Assembly (NCBI GenBank): GCA_030268105.1
Contig: BSDZ01000017.1
Span: forward strand, 620,001-684,000
Direction of reading: 5' to 3'
Source of the DNA: Volvox africanus
Taxonomy: Eukaryota > Chlorophyta > Chlorophyceae > Chlamydomonadales > Volvocaceae
Length of the DNA stretch: 64,000 nucleotides
Position 1 is the stretch's first letter; each line of letters begins with the position of its first letter. The position numbers were made by a program, and so were the translations under genes. This document shows, piece after piece, positions 32,681-44,749 of this stretch. The notes under the pieces were generated by a model, which did not search any database, was not told the DNA's origin, and saw only the letters and a list, made by a program, of their open reading frames with translations.

Positions 32681-35124
32681 TCTTGCTTGTGGGTGTCATG
32701 ATCTACGATCCGTTGGTTTGTGCCGTATGTTCTTCAGCCTCTGCACGGGCATCGCCAGCCTCCTGCCAATCCGTCCAACTTGACATGGTTTGTGCCTACA
32801 CACACCGATCCTCTGGGAATCAGCATGCTGTACATCCTTCGGAGTCTTCTTCGGCCTAACTCCACCCATACCTCCTCTGATCCGCTCTACTGGCTTCTCG
32901 GTACGTGACTAGATGCATGTGCATGTTGCATGTGCATGATGACGGACGTGACGACAAGCCGCCAACATTTGCAATGTGGGAAAATACAGGTTGGCCGAGC
33001 CTTTAGGGCTTAATAGCTACGCTGCTTGGTCGTATAGTTTCGCGTGCATGCCGCACATCCTTCGCGGTCTTCTTCGGCATAGTTCCACGCACATCACGTA
33101 TCCACTCTACTGGCTTCTCAGATTCGTGACCAGATGCATGCACCACACGGTTTCGCCTTGACATGGTGCATTCGCCGCACTTCACGGAAATGGATGCCTT
33201 TCTCGACTTCATGTCAATCCCCTTCACTAATCCATTCTCAACAAACCTTTCCAAGCCCTCCATTGCAAAATTGCGAGAACGTGAAGAGACAAGATACAAG
33301 AAACAGAACGTGGATGGGTCGCATGTTGTGACGCGACATGGCATGTGGATAAACCGGCCGAATGGATTGGCGAAAGTTGAGAAGCAATGTGATGTAGGAA
33401 CGAACCGTGTAGAGCTGGACGTTTTGGAAAATAGCGACCGTTTTGGGGATAAGTAGTAGGCCACAGCCGAAACCGATCTCGCCTGCCGGTAGGAATGAAC
33501 CAGAGCAAGATTGGATGCTACAACTGCTGCTGCTTACTGTGATGATGGCGAGCACAACGGAATCCAGCACGGCAATGATAAGCACGTACAGCATTTATAC
33601 GATGAAGATGGAGGACAACCACGACGAGAGCAGGGTTGACGCCGTGGACAAGCATGCTGAAAACCGATAAAACTAAACTGCAAAAAATATAAATGTGTAA
33701 TTATGTAAAATGCTGTAATTGTGTAAGCAATTTAGTTTTAGTTTTTCACCTTCTTCTGGTGTTTGAACAACTTGCATCTAGTTTGTGTATTTCAGTTGCT
33801 TATTTTAAATGTGGGGACTTTCTCGTGGTAAAATGAACTTTAACTTGCCCATATAGTTCCTGTACAACTGAATATTTCAATGTCCGTCAAAACCATAAAT
33901 CATAATTGTGCCGGCTGTAAAATGCTAAACTGCTTGTATAGTCGCGTTTTTCACCGTTTTGAAATAGTTTTATACTAGCCAGTATATTGTGCGTGCATAT
34001 ATTTGTATAAATTGCATGTCAGTTCTTTATACTCAAAGTGAGGACTTTACTTTTGTATCAACGAAATAAAACTGCCCTCATTTGTACTGTACAGTTGAAT
34101 ATTTTCATAACAAAAATCAAAATGGCTTCGAAAAGTAAGACTGCTTATGTAACAGGAAAAGCAAATCGTCAGAACCATTCATCATGGTGCCGGCTGTGAA
34201 ATGTAAAATGTGCTTTTGATATGGCTGTACCAATATAGCTTTTCATCGTTTTTAATTTCATTTTGAACTGCTTGCAACTTTTTGTGGTGTTTTACTGGAA
34301 ATTTTCTCAGTATGATGGGCACTTTCTTGTGTTGAAACGAAATTTTACTGGCCCTTACTTGCTCTTTTGAATAGGGTAACAGATACGACGCGGATGAATT
34401 GAAAAAATGTTACAACAAAGGAAGGCACTAGCAGTGTATAGTTGCTTGAATGGAATAACAAACAATTAAGGAAACAAAGTATATGTAAAACCATAAGAAG
34501 GGAACATCCTAGATTACCCAACAACTTGTACCAATGCCCATCACTATATCCCGTTCATTAAGTATTTCCTGTATCTCTCGAACCATATGCGGCTACTTCC
34601 CGTACTACTTCCCGTAGCTCCCATGCGGCTACTTCCCGTACTAGTACCTCCAGTACCTTTCATACACGGTTGCCTCTGGTGCTATCGGTTCACAGGTATC
34701 AGTATCAGAATCGGTATCGGTTCACAGGTATCTCTGCCCTTACTATTCCTGTGTCAACATGCGCTCAGCATGGAGTGATACTCATGTTCAATAGCAGGAG
34801 GCAGATTGTGCTTCATGTGCCACTCTCCCGTACCCAATATTCTGTAGCATGGTGTTTCGTCCCGTCCATCTCCTCCACCCCCTCGGGATGAACACCATCA
34901 TCCTCCACAAATTGACGTCACCTGACTGTGACACATGTCCTGGTGCCCTGCGGCATTGTAGTCGTGATATCCATCTTCACTCCTCGAAGTTCCTTTTTGC
35001 CGTCATAGTTTCCGTCGTGCTCGCCATCATCATCAACATCATCATCAGCACCAGTATCACCCAATCTCGCTCGGGTCTTCTCCCTGACGGATCCGCTCTG
35101 TTGCTTGACCCAGCTCGTCCATCT
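32681..35124 (+). repeat. Array unit 13 (type A)
   Basis: Gag stub at 32976-33050, zinc-finger relic about 33052-33280. GGGAATCAGC near 32815. It is the first unit with an AGAATC hexamer (near 34706). Confidence 0.93.
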
Positions 35125-37568
35125 TCTTGCTTGTGGGTGTCATGATCTACGATCCGTTGGTTTGTGCCGTATGTTCTTCAGCCTCTGCACGGGCATCGCC
35201 AGCCTCCTGCCAATCCGTCCAACTTGACATGGTTTGTGCCTACACACACCGATCCTCTGGGAATAAGCATGCTGTACATCCTTCGGAGTCTTCTTCGGCC
35301 TAACTCCACCCATACCTCCTCTGATCCGCTCTACTGGCTTCTCGGTACGTGACTAGATGCATGTGCATGTTGCATGTGCATGATGACGGACGTGACGACA
35401 AGCCGCCAACATTTGCAATGTGGGAAAATACAGGTTGGCCGAGCCTTTAGGGCTTAATAGCTACGCTGCTTGGTCGTATAGTTTCGCGTGCATGCCGCAC
35501 ATCCTTCGCGGTCTTCTTCGGCATAGTTCCACGCACATCACGTATCCACTCTACTGGCTTCTCAGATTCGTGACCAGATGCATGCACCACACGGTTTCGC
35601 CTTGACATGGTGCATTCGCCGCACTTCACGGAAATGGATGCCTTTCTCGACTTCATGTCAATCCCCTTCACTAATCCATTCTCAACAAACCTTTCCAAGC
35701 CCTCCATTGCAAAATTGCGAGAACGTGAAGAGACAAGATACAAGAAACAGAACGTGGATGGGTCGCATGTTGTGACGCGACATGGCATGTGGATAAACCG
35801 GCCGAATGGATTGGCGAAAGTTGAGAAGCAATGTGATGTAGGAACGAACCGTGTAGAGCTGGACGTTTTGGAAAATAGCGACCGTTTTGGGGATAAGTAG
35901 TAGGCCACAGCCGAAACCGATCTCGCCTGCCGGTAGGAATGAACCAGAGCAAGATTGGATGCTACAACTGCTGCTGCTTACTGTGATGATGGCGAGCACA
36001 ACGGAATCCAGCACGGCAATGATAAGCACGTACAGCATTTATACGATGAAGATGGAGGACAACCACGACGAGAGCAGGGTTGACGCCGTGGACAAGCATG
36101 CTGAAAACCGATAAAACTAAACTGCAAAAAATATAAATGTGTAATTATGTAAAATGCTGTAATTGTGTAAGCAATTTAGTTTTAGTTTTTCACCTTCTTC
36201 TGGTGTTTGAACAACTTGCATCTAGTTTGTGTATTTCAGTTGCTTATTTTAAATGTGGGGACTTTCTCGTGGTAAAATGAACTTTAACTTGCCCATATAG
36301 TTCCTGTACAACTGAATATTTCAATGTCCGTCAAAACCATAAATCATAATTGTGCCGGCTGTAAAATGCTAAACTGCTTGTATAGTCGCGTTTTTCACCG
36401 TTTTGAAATAGTTTTATACTAGCCAGTATATTGTGCGTGCATATATTTGTATAAATTGCATGTCAGTTCTTTATACTCAAAGTGAGGACTTTACTTTTGT
36501 ATCAACGAAATAAAACTGCCCTCATTTGTACTGTACAGTTGAATATTTTCATAACAAAAATCAAAATGGCTTCGAAAAGTAAGACTGCTTATGTAACAGG
36601 AAAAGCAAATCGTCAGAACCATTCATCATGGTGCCGGCTGTGAAATGTAAAATGTGCTTTTGATATGGCTGTACCAATATAGCTTTTCATCGTTTTTAAT
36701 TTCATTTTGAACTGCTTGCAACTTTTTGTGGTGTTTTACTGGAAATTTTCTCAGTATGATGGGCACTTTCTTGTGTTGAAACGAAATTTTACTGGCCCTT
36801 ACTTGCTCTTTTGAATAGGGTAACAGATACGACGCGGATGAATTGAAAAAATGTTACAACAAAGGAAGGCACTAGCAGTGTATAGTTGCTTGAATGGAAT
36901 AACAAACAATTAAGGAAACAAAGTATATGTAAAACCATAAGAAGGGAACATCCTAGATTACCCAACAACTTGTACCAATGCCCATCACTATATCCCGTTC
37001 ATTAAGTATTTCCTGTATCTCTCGAACCATATGCGGCTACTTCCCGTACTACTTCCCGTAGCTCCCATGCGGCTACTTCCCGTACTAGTACCTCCAGTAC
37101 CTTTCATACACGGTTGCCTCTGGTGCTATCGGTTCACAGGTATCAGTATCAGTATCGGTATCGGTTCACAGGTATCTCTGCCCTTACTATTCCTGTGTCA
37201 ACATGCGCTCAGCATGGAGTGATACTCATGTTCAATAGCAGGAGGCAGATTGTGCTTCATGTGCCACTCTCCCGTACCCAATATTCTGTAGCATGGTGTT
37301 TCGTCCCGTCCATCTCCTCCACCCCCTCGGGATGAACACCATCATCCTCCACAAATTGACGTCACCTGACTGTGACACATGTCCTGGTGCCCTGCGGCAT
37401 TGTAGTCGTGATATCCATCTTCACTCCTCGAAGTTCCTTTTTGCCGTCATAGTTTCCGTCGTGCTCGCCATCATCATCAACATCATCATCAGCACCAGTA
37501 TCACCCAATCTCGCTCGGGTCTTCTCCCTGACGGATCCGCTCTGTTGCTTGACCCAGCTCGTCCATCT
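35125..37568 (+). repeat. Array unit 14 (type A)
   Basis: Gag stub at 35420-35494, zinc-finger relic about 35496-35724. GGGAATAAGC near 35259, AGTATC hexamers without AGAATC. Confidence 0.93.
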
Positions 37569-40012
37569 TCTTGCTTGTGGGTGTCATGATCTACGATCCG
37601 TTGGTTTGTGCCGTATGTTCTTCAGCCTCTGCACGGGCATCGCCAGCCTCCTGCCAATCCGTCCAACTTGACATGGTTTGTGCCTACACACACCGATCCT
37701 CTGGGAATCAGCATGCTGTACATCCTTCGGAGTCTTCTTCGGCCTAACTCCACCCATACCTCCTCTGATCCGCTCTACTGGCTTCTCGGTACGTGACTAG
37801 ATGCATGTGCATGTTGCATGTGCATGATGACGGACGTGACGACAAGCCGCCAACATTTGCAATGTGGGAAAATACAGGTTGGCCGAGCCTTTAGGGCTTA
37901 ATAGCTACGCTGCTTGGTCGTATAGTTTCGCGTGCATGCCGCACATCCTTCGCGGTCTTCTTCGGCATAGTTCCACGCACATCACGTATCCACTCTACTG
38001 GCTTCTCAGATTCGTGACCAGATGCATGCACCACACGGTTTCGCCTTGACATGGTGCATTCGCCGCACTTCACGGAAATGGATGCCTTTCTCGACTTCAT
38101 GTCAATCCCCTTCACTAATCCATTCTCAACAAACCTTTCCAAGCCCTCCATTGCAAAATTGCGAGAACGTGAAGAGACAAGATACAAGAAACAGAACGTG
38201 GATGGGTCGCATGTTGTGACGCGACATGGCATGTGGATAAACCGGCCGAATGGATTGGCGAAAGTTGAGAAGCAATGTGATGTAGGAACGAACCGTGTAG
38301 AGCTGGACGTTTTGGAAAATAGCGACCGTTTTGGGGATAAGTAGTAGGCCACAGCCGAAACCGATCTCGCCTGCCGGTAGGAATGAACCAGAGCAAGATT
38401 GGATGCTACAACTGCTGCTGCTTACTGTGATGATGGCGAGCACAACGGAATCCAGCACGGCAATGATAAGCACGTACAGCATTTATACGATGAAGATGGA
38501 GGACAACCACGACGAGAGCAGGGTTGACGCCGTGGACAAGCATGCTGAAAACCGATAAAACTAAACTGCAAAAAATATAAATGTGTAATTATGTAAAATG
38601 CTGTAATTGTGTAAGCAATTTAGTTTTAGTTTTTCACCTTCTTCTGGTGTTTGAACAACTTGCATCTAGTTTGTGTATTTCAGTTGCTTATTTTAAATGT
38701 GGGGACTTTCTCGTGGTAAAATGAACTTTAACTTGCCCATATAGTTCCTGTACAACTGAATATTTCAATGTCCGTCAAAACCATAAATCATAATTGTGCC
38801 GGCTGTAAAATGCTAAACTGCTTGTATAGTCGCGTTTTTCACCGTTTTGAAATAGTTTTATACTAGCCAGTATATTGTGCGTGCATATATTTGTATAAAT
38901 TGCATGTCAGTTCTTTATACTCAAAGTGAGGACTTTACTTTTGTATCAACGAAATAAAACTGCCCTCATTTGTACTGTACAGTTGAATATTTTCATAACA
39001 AAAATCAAAATGGCTTCGAAAAGTAAGACTGCTTATGTAACAGGAAAAGCAAATCGTCAGAACCATTCATCATGGTGCCGGCTGTGAAATGTAAAATGTG
39101 CTTTTGATATGGCTGTACCAATATAGCTTTTCATCGTTTTTAATTTCATTTTGAACTGCTTGCAACTTTTTGTGGTGTTTTACTGGAAATTTTCTCAGTA
39201 TGATGGGCACTTTCTTGTGTTGAAACGAAATTTTACTGGCCCTTACTTGCTCTTTTGAATAGGGTAACAGATACGACGCGGATGAATTGAAAAAATGTTA
39301 CAACAAAGGAAGGCACTAGCAGTGTATAGTTGCTTGAATGGAATAACAAACAATTAAGGAAACAAAGTATATGTAAAACCATAAGAAGGGAACATCCTAG
39401 ATTACCCAACAACTTGTACCAATGCCCATCACTATATCCCGTTCATTAAGTATTTCCTGTATCTCTCGAACCATATGCGGCTACTTCCCGTACTACTTCC
39501 CGTAGCTCCCATGCGGCTACTTCCCGTACTAGTACCTCCAGTACCTTTCATACACGGTTGCCTCTGGTGCTATCGGTTCACAGGTATCAGTATCAGAATC
39601 GGTATCGGTTCACAGGTATCTCTGCCCTTACTATTCCTGTGTCAACATGCGCTCAGCATGGAGTGATACTCATGTTCAATAGCAGGAGGCAGATTGTGCT
39701 TCATGTGCCACTCTCCCGTACCCAATATTCTGTAGCATGGTGTTTCGTCCCGTCCATCTCCTCCACCCCCTCGGGATGAACACCATCATCCTCCACAAAT
39801 TGACGTCACCTGACTGTGACACATGTCCTGGTGCCCTGCGGCATTGTAGTCGTGATATCCATCTTCACTCCTCGAAGTTCCTTTTTGCCGTCATAGTTTC
39901 CGTCGTGCTCGCCATCATCATCAACATCATCATCAGCACCAGTATCACCCAATCTCGCTCGGGTCTTCTCCCTGACGGATCCGCTCTGTTGCTTGACCCA
40001 GCTCGTCCATCT
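37569..40012 (+). repeat. Array unit 15 (type A)
   Basis: Gag stub at 37864-37938, zinc-finger relic about 37940-38168. GGGAATCAGC near 37703 and AGAATC near 39594, the same combination as unit 13. Units 13-14 thus look like a dimer whose first member recurs here. Confidence 0.93.
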
Positions 40013-42456
40013 TCTTGCTTGTGGGTGTCATGATCTACGATCCGTTGGTTTGTGCCGTATGTTCTTCAGCCTCTGCACGGGCATCGCCAGCCTCCTGCCA
40101 ATCCGTCCAACTTGACATGGTTTGTGCCTACACACACCGATCCTCTGGGAATAAGCATGCTGTACATCCTTCGGAGTCTTCTTCGGCCTAACTCCACCCA
40201 TACCTCCTCTGATCCACTCTACTGGCTTCTCGGTACGTGACTAGATGCATGTGCATGTTGCATGTGCATGATGACGGACGTGACGACAAGCCGCCAACAT
40301 TTGCAATGTGGGAAAATACAGGTTGGCCGAGCCTTTAGGGCTTAATAGCTACGCTGCTTGGTCGTATAGTTTCGCGTGCATGCCGCACATCCTTCGCGGT
40401 CTTCTTCGGCATAGTTCCACGCACATCACGTATCCACTCTACTGGCTTCTCAGATTCGTGACCAGATGCATGCACCACACGGTTTCGCCTTGACATGGTG
40501 CATTCGCCGCACTTCACGGAAATGGATGCCTTTCTCGACTTCATGTCAATCCCCTTCACTAATCCATTCTCAACAAACCTTTCCAAGCCCTCCATTGCAA
40601 AATTGCAAGAACGTGAAGAGACAAGATACAAGAAACAGAACGTGGATGGGTCGCATGTTGTGACGCGACATGGCATGTGGATAAACCGGCCGAATGGATT
40701 GGCGAAAGTTGAGAAGCAATGTGATGTAGGAACGAACCGTGTAGAGCTGGACGTTTTGGAAAATAGCGACCGTTTTGGGGATAAGTAGTAGGCCACAGCC
40801 GAAACCGATCTCGCCTGCCGGTAGGAATGAACCAGAGCAAGATTGGATGCTACAACTGCTGCTGCTTACTGTGATGATGGCGAGCACAACGGAATCCAGC
40901 ACGGCAATGATAAGCACGTACAGCATTTATACGATGAAGATGGAGGACAACCACGACGAGAGCAGGGTTGACGCCGTGGACAAGCATGCTGAAAACCGAT
41001 AAAACTAAACTGCAAAAAATATAAATGTGTAATTATGTAAAATGCTGTAATTGTGTAAGCAATTTAGTTTTAGTTTTTCACCTTCTTCTGGTGTTTGAAC
41101 AACTTGCATCTAGTTTGTGTATTTCAGTTGCTTATTTTAAATGTGGGGACTTTCTCGTGGTAAAATGAACTTTAACTTGCCCATATAGTTCCTGTACAAC
41201 TGAATATTTCAATGTCCGTCAAAACCATAAATCATAATTGTGCCGGCTGTAAAATGCTAAACTGCTTGTATAGTCGCGTTTTTCACCGTTTTGAAATAGT
41301 TTTATACTAGCCAGTATATTGTGCGTGCATATATTTGTATAAATTGCATGTCAGTTCTTTATACTCAAAGTGAGGACTTTACTTTTGTATCAACGAAATA
41401 AAACTGCCCTCATTTGTACTGTACAGTTGAATATTTTCATAACAAAAATCAAAATGGCTTCGAAAAGTAAGACTGCTTATGTAACAGGAAAAGCAAATCG
41501 TCAGAACCATTCATCATGGTGCCGGCTGTGAAATGTAAAATGTGCTTTTGATATGGCTGTACCAATATAGCTTTTCATCGTTTTTAATTTCATTTTGAAC
41601 TGCTTGCAACTTTTTGTGGTGTTTTACTGGAAATTTTCTCAGTATGATGGGCACTTTCTTGTGTTGAAACGAAATTTTACTGGCCCTTACTTGCTCTTTT
41701 GAATAGGGTAACAGATACGACGCGGATGAATTGAAAAAATGTTACAACAAAGGAAGGCACTAGCAGTGTATAGTTGCTTGAATGGAATAACAAACAATTA
41801 AGGAAACAAAGTATATGTAAAACCATAAGAAGGGAACATCCTAGATTACCCAACAACTTGTACCAATGCCCATCACTATATCCCGTTCATTAAGTATTTC
41901 CTGTATCTCTCGAACCATATGCGGCTACTTCCCGTACTACTTCCCGTAGCTCCCATGCGGCTACTTCCCGTACTAGTACCTCCAGTACCTTTCATACACG
42001 GTTGCCTCTGGTGCTATCGGTTCACAGGTATCAGTATCAGAATCGGTATCGGTTCACAGGTATCTCTGCCCTTACTATTCCTGTGTCAACATGCGCTCAG
42101 CATGGAGTGATACTCATGTTCAATAGCAGGAGGCAGATTGTGCTTCATGTGCCACTCTCCCGTACCCAATATTCTGTAGCATGGTGTTTCGTCCCGTCCA
42201 TCTCCTCCACCCCCTCGGGATGAACACCATCATCCTCCACAAATTGACGTCACCTGACTGTGACACATGTCCTGGTGCCCTGCGGCATTGTAGTCGTGAT
42301 ATCCATCTTCACTCCTCGAAGTTCCTTTTTGCCGTCATAGTTTCCGTCGTGCTCGCCATCATCATCAACATCATCATCAGCACCAGTATCACCCAATCTC
42401 GCTCGGGTCTTCTCCCTGACGGATCCGCTCTGTTGCTTGACCCAGCTCGTCCATCT
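40013..42456 (+). repeat. Array unit 16 (type A)
   Basis: Gag stub at 40308-40382, zinc-finger relic about 40384-40612. GGGAATAAGC near 40147, GATCCACTC near 40211, ATTGCAAGAACG near 40602 and AGAATC near 42038. The second and third marks occur only here and in unit 17. Confidence 0.93.
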
Positions 42457-44415
42457 TCTTGCTTGTGGGTGTCATGATCTACGATCCGTTGGTTTGTGCC
42501 GTATGTTCTTCAGCCTCTGCACGGGCATCGCCAGCCTCCTGCCAATCCGTCCAACTTGACATGGTTTGTGCCTACACACACCGATCCTCTGGGAATAAGC
42601 ATGCTGTACATCCTTCGGAGTCTTCTTCGGCCTAACTCCACCCATACCTCCTCTGATCCACTCTACTGGCTTCTCGGTACGTGACTAGATGCATGTGCAT
42701 GTTGCATGTGCATGATGACGGACGTGACGACAAGCCGCCAACATTTGCAATGTGGGAAAATACAGGTTGGCCGAGCCTTTAGGGCTTAATAGCTACGCTG
42801 CTTGGTCGTATAGTTTCGCGTGCATGCCGCACATCCTTCGCGGTCTTCTTCGGCATAGTTCCACGCACATCACGTATCCACTCTACTGGCTTCTCAGATT
42901 CGTGACCAGATGCATGCACCACACGGTTTCGCCTTGACATGGTGCATTCGCCGCACTTCACGGAAATGGATGCCTTTCTCGACTTCATGTCAATCCCCTT
43001 CACTAATCCATTCTCAACAAACCTTTCCAAGCCCTCCATTGCAAAATTGCAAGAACGTGAAGAGACAAGATACAAGAAACAGAACGTGGATGGGTCGCAT
43101 GTTGTGACGCGACATGGCATGTGGATAAACCGGCCGAATGGATTGGCGAAAGTTGAGAAGCAATGTGATGTAGGAACGAACCGTGTAGAGCTGGACGTTT
43201 TGGAAAATAGCGACCGTTTTGGGGATAAGTAGTAGGCCACAGCCGAAACCGATCTCGCCTGCCGGTAGGAATGAACCAGAGCAAGATTGGATGCTACAAC
43301 TGCTGCTGCTTACTGTGATGATGGCGAGCACAACGGAATCCAGCACGGCAATGATAAGCACGTACAGCATTTATACGATGAAGATGGAGGACAACCACGA
43401 CGAGAGCAGGGTTGACGCCGTGGACAAGCATGCTGAAAACCGATAAAACTAAACTGCAAAAAATATAAATGTGTAATTATGTAAAATGCTGTAATTGTGT
43501 AAGCAATTTAGTTTTAGTTTTTCACCTTCTTCTGGTGTTTGAACAACTTGCATCTAGTTTGTGTATTTCAGTTGCTTATTTTAAATGTGGGGACTTTCTC
43601 GTGGTAAAATGAACTTTAACTTGCCCATATAGTTCCTGTACAACTGAATATTTCAATTTCCGTCAAAACCATAAATCATAATTGTGCCGGCTGTAAAATG
43701 CTAAACTGCTTGTATAGTCGCGTTTTTCACCGTTTTGAAATAGTTTTATACTAGCCAGTATATTGTGCGTGCATATATTTGTATAAATTGCATGTCAGTT
43801 CTTTATACTCAAAGTGAGGACTTTACTTTTGTATCAACGAAATAAAACTGCCCTCATTTGTACTGTACAGTTGAATATTTTCATAACAAAAATCAAAATG
43901 GCTTCGAAAAGTAAGACTGCTTATGTAACAGGAAAAGCAAATCGTCAGAACCATTCATCATGGTGCCGGCTGTGAAATGTAAAATGTGCTTTTGATATGG
44001 CTGTACCAATATAGCTTTTCATCGTTTTTAATTTCATTTTGAACTGCTTGCAACTTTTTGTGGTGTTTTACTGGAAATTTTCTCAGTATGATGGGCACTT
44101 TCTTGTGTTTAAACGAAATTTTACTGGCCCTTACTTGCTCTTTTGAATAGGGTAACAGATACGACGCGGATGAATTGAAAAAATGTTACAACAAAGGAAG
44201 GCACTAGCAGTGTATAGTTGCTTGAATGGAATAACAAACAATTAAGGAAACAAAGTATATGTAAAACCATAAGAAGGGAACATCCTAGATTACCCAACAA
44301 CTTGTACCAATGCCCATCACTATATCCCGTTCATTAAGTATTTCCTGTATCTCTCGAACCATATGCGGCTACTTCCCGTACTACTTCCCGTAGCTCCCAT
44401 GCGGCTACTTCCCGT

Positions 44416-44420
44416 ACTAG
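44416..44420. repeat. Target-site duplication ACTAG (left)
   Basis: Matches 44745-44749. Ordinary units have a single ACTAG here. Confidence 0.93.
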
Positions 44421-44510
44421 TGTTGAAGTCAGCAAAGCGCCCGGCCCCTCGTGGGCCGTATTACTTGCTCTGACATTCTTTCGTATATGAGTGTTGCTCA
44501 CATTCCAACA
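44421..44510 (-). repeat. TRIM 3' LTR (90 bp)
   Basis: Ends TGTTG...CAACA. Contains a GC-rich hairpin CGGCCC-CTCGT-GGGCCG at 44442-44458. No base differs from the other LTR. Confidence 0.93.
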
Positions 44511-44520
44511 CCCCCCCGTG
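44511..44520 (-). other. TRIM polypurine tract
   Basis: Minus strand CACGGGGGGG immediately before the 3' LTR, the usual site for plus-strand priming. Confidence 0.75.
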
Positions 44521-44597
44521 AGCGACACTCCGTCGAGCTTCACGGTCTCCCGATAGCTGCCTCGTCCCGGCCTCCCTGCCCTGGTCAACAGCCAGCG

Positions 44598-44624
44598 GGA
44601 TTCGAACCGGCGACCTCTCGGCCA
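44598..44624 (-). other. tRNA-like box A/box B sequence inside the TRIM
   Basis: On the minus strand TGGCCGAGAGG (44614-44624) resembles a tRNA-Leu/Ser box A. It is followed after only 5 nt by GGTTCGAATCC (44598-44608), a perfect box B/T-loop. A real tRNA needs roughly 30 nt or more between these boxes, so the anticodon arm is missing and this is not a tRNA gene. Whether RNA polymerase III could still be recruited is unknown. Confidence 0.6.
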
Positions 44625-44640
44625 GCCGCGCACGTGCGCT

Positions 44641-44654
44641 CGGGGATCATAACC
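44641..44654 (-). other. TRIM primer-binding site
   Basis: Minus strand GGTTATGATCCCCG. It differs at one base from the copia site GGTTATGAGCCCCG and is complementary to the initiator tRNA-Met anticodon arm except at that base. Confidence 0.8.
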
Positions 44655-44744
44655 TGTTGAAGTCAGCAAAGCGCCCGGCCCCTCGTGGGCCGTATTACTT
44701 GCTCTGACATTCTTTCGTATATGAGTGTTGCTCACATTCCAACA
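44655..44744 (-). repeat. TRIM 5' LTR (90 bp)
   Basis: Identical to 44421-44510. On the minus strand it is followed at once by the primer-binding site. Confidence 0.93.
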
Positions 44745-44749
44745 ACTAG
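44745..44749. repeat. Target-site duplication ACTAG (right)
   Basis: Matches 44416-44420 on the other side of the TRIM. Confidence 0.93.

Larger units (their letters stand above)
44421..44744 (-). mobile_element. TRIM: non-autonomous miniature LTR retrotransposon (324 bp)
   Basis: Two identical 90-bp LTRs (44421-44510 and 44655-44744) enclose 144 bp. On the minus strand the order is LTR (TGTTGGAATG...ACTTCAACA), primer-binding site GGTTATGATCCCCG, tRNA-like stretch, G-rich polypurine tract CACGGGGGGG, LTR. Five-bp target duplications ACTAG flank it (44416-44420, 44745-44749), and removing 329 bp restores the ordinary unit. It has no protein-coding capacity. It must borrow gag, protease, integrase and RT, probably from a copia element using the same tRNA primer, such as the one at 45856-50901. 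Identical LTRs suggest a recent insertion, although 90 bp gives little resolution. A SINE is excluded by the terminal repeats and the polypurine tract. Confidence 0.92.

Noticed and set aside
44421..44744. SINE assignment of the 324-bp insertion on account of its tRNA-like boxes
   Set aside because: It has direct terminal repeats with TG...CA ends, a primer-binding site, a polypurine tract and a 5-bp target duplication, and no A-rich or other 3' tail.
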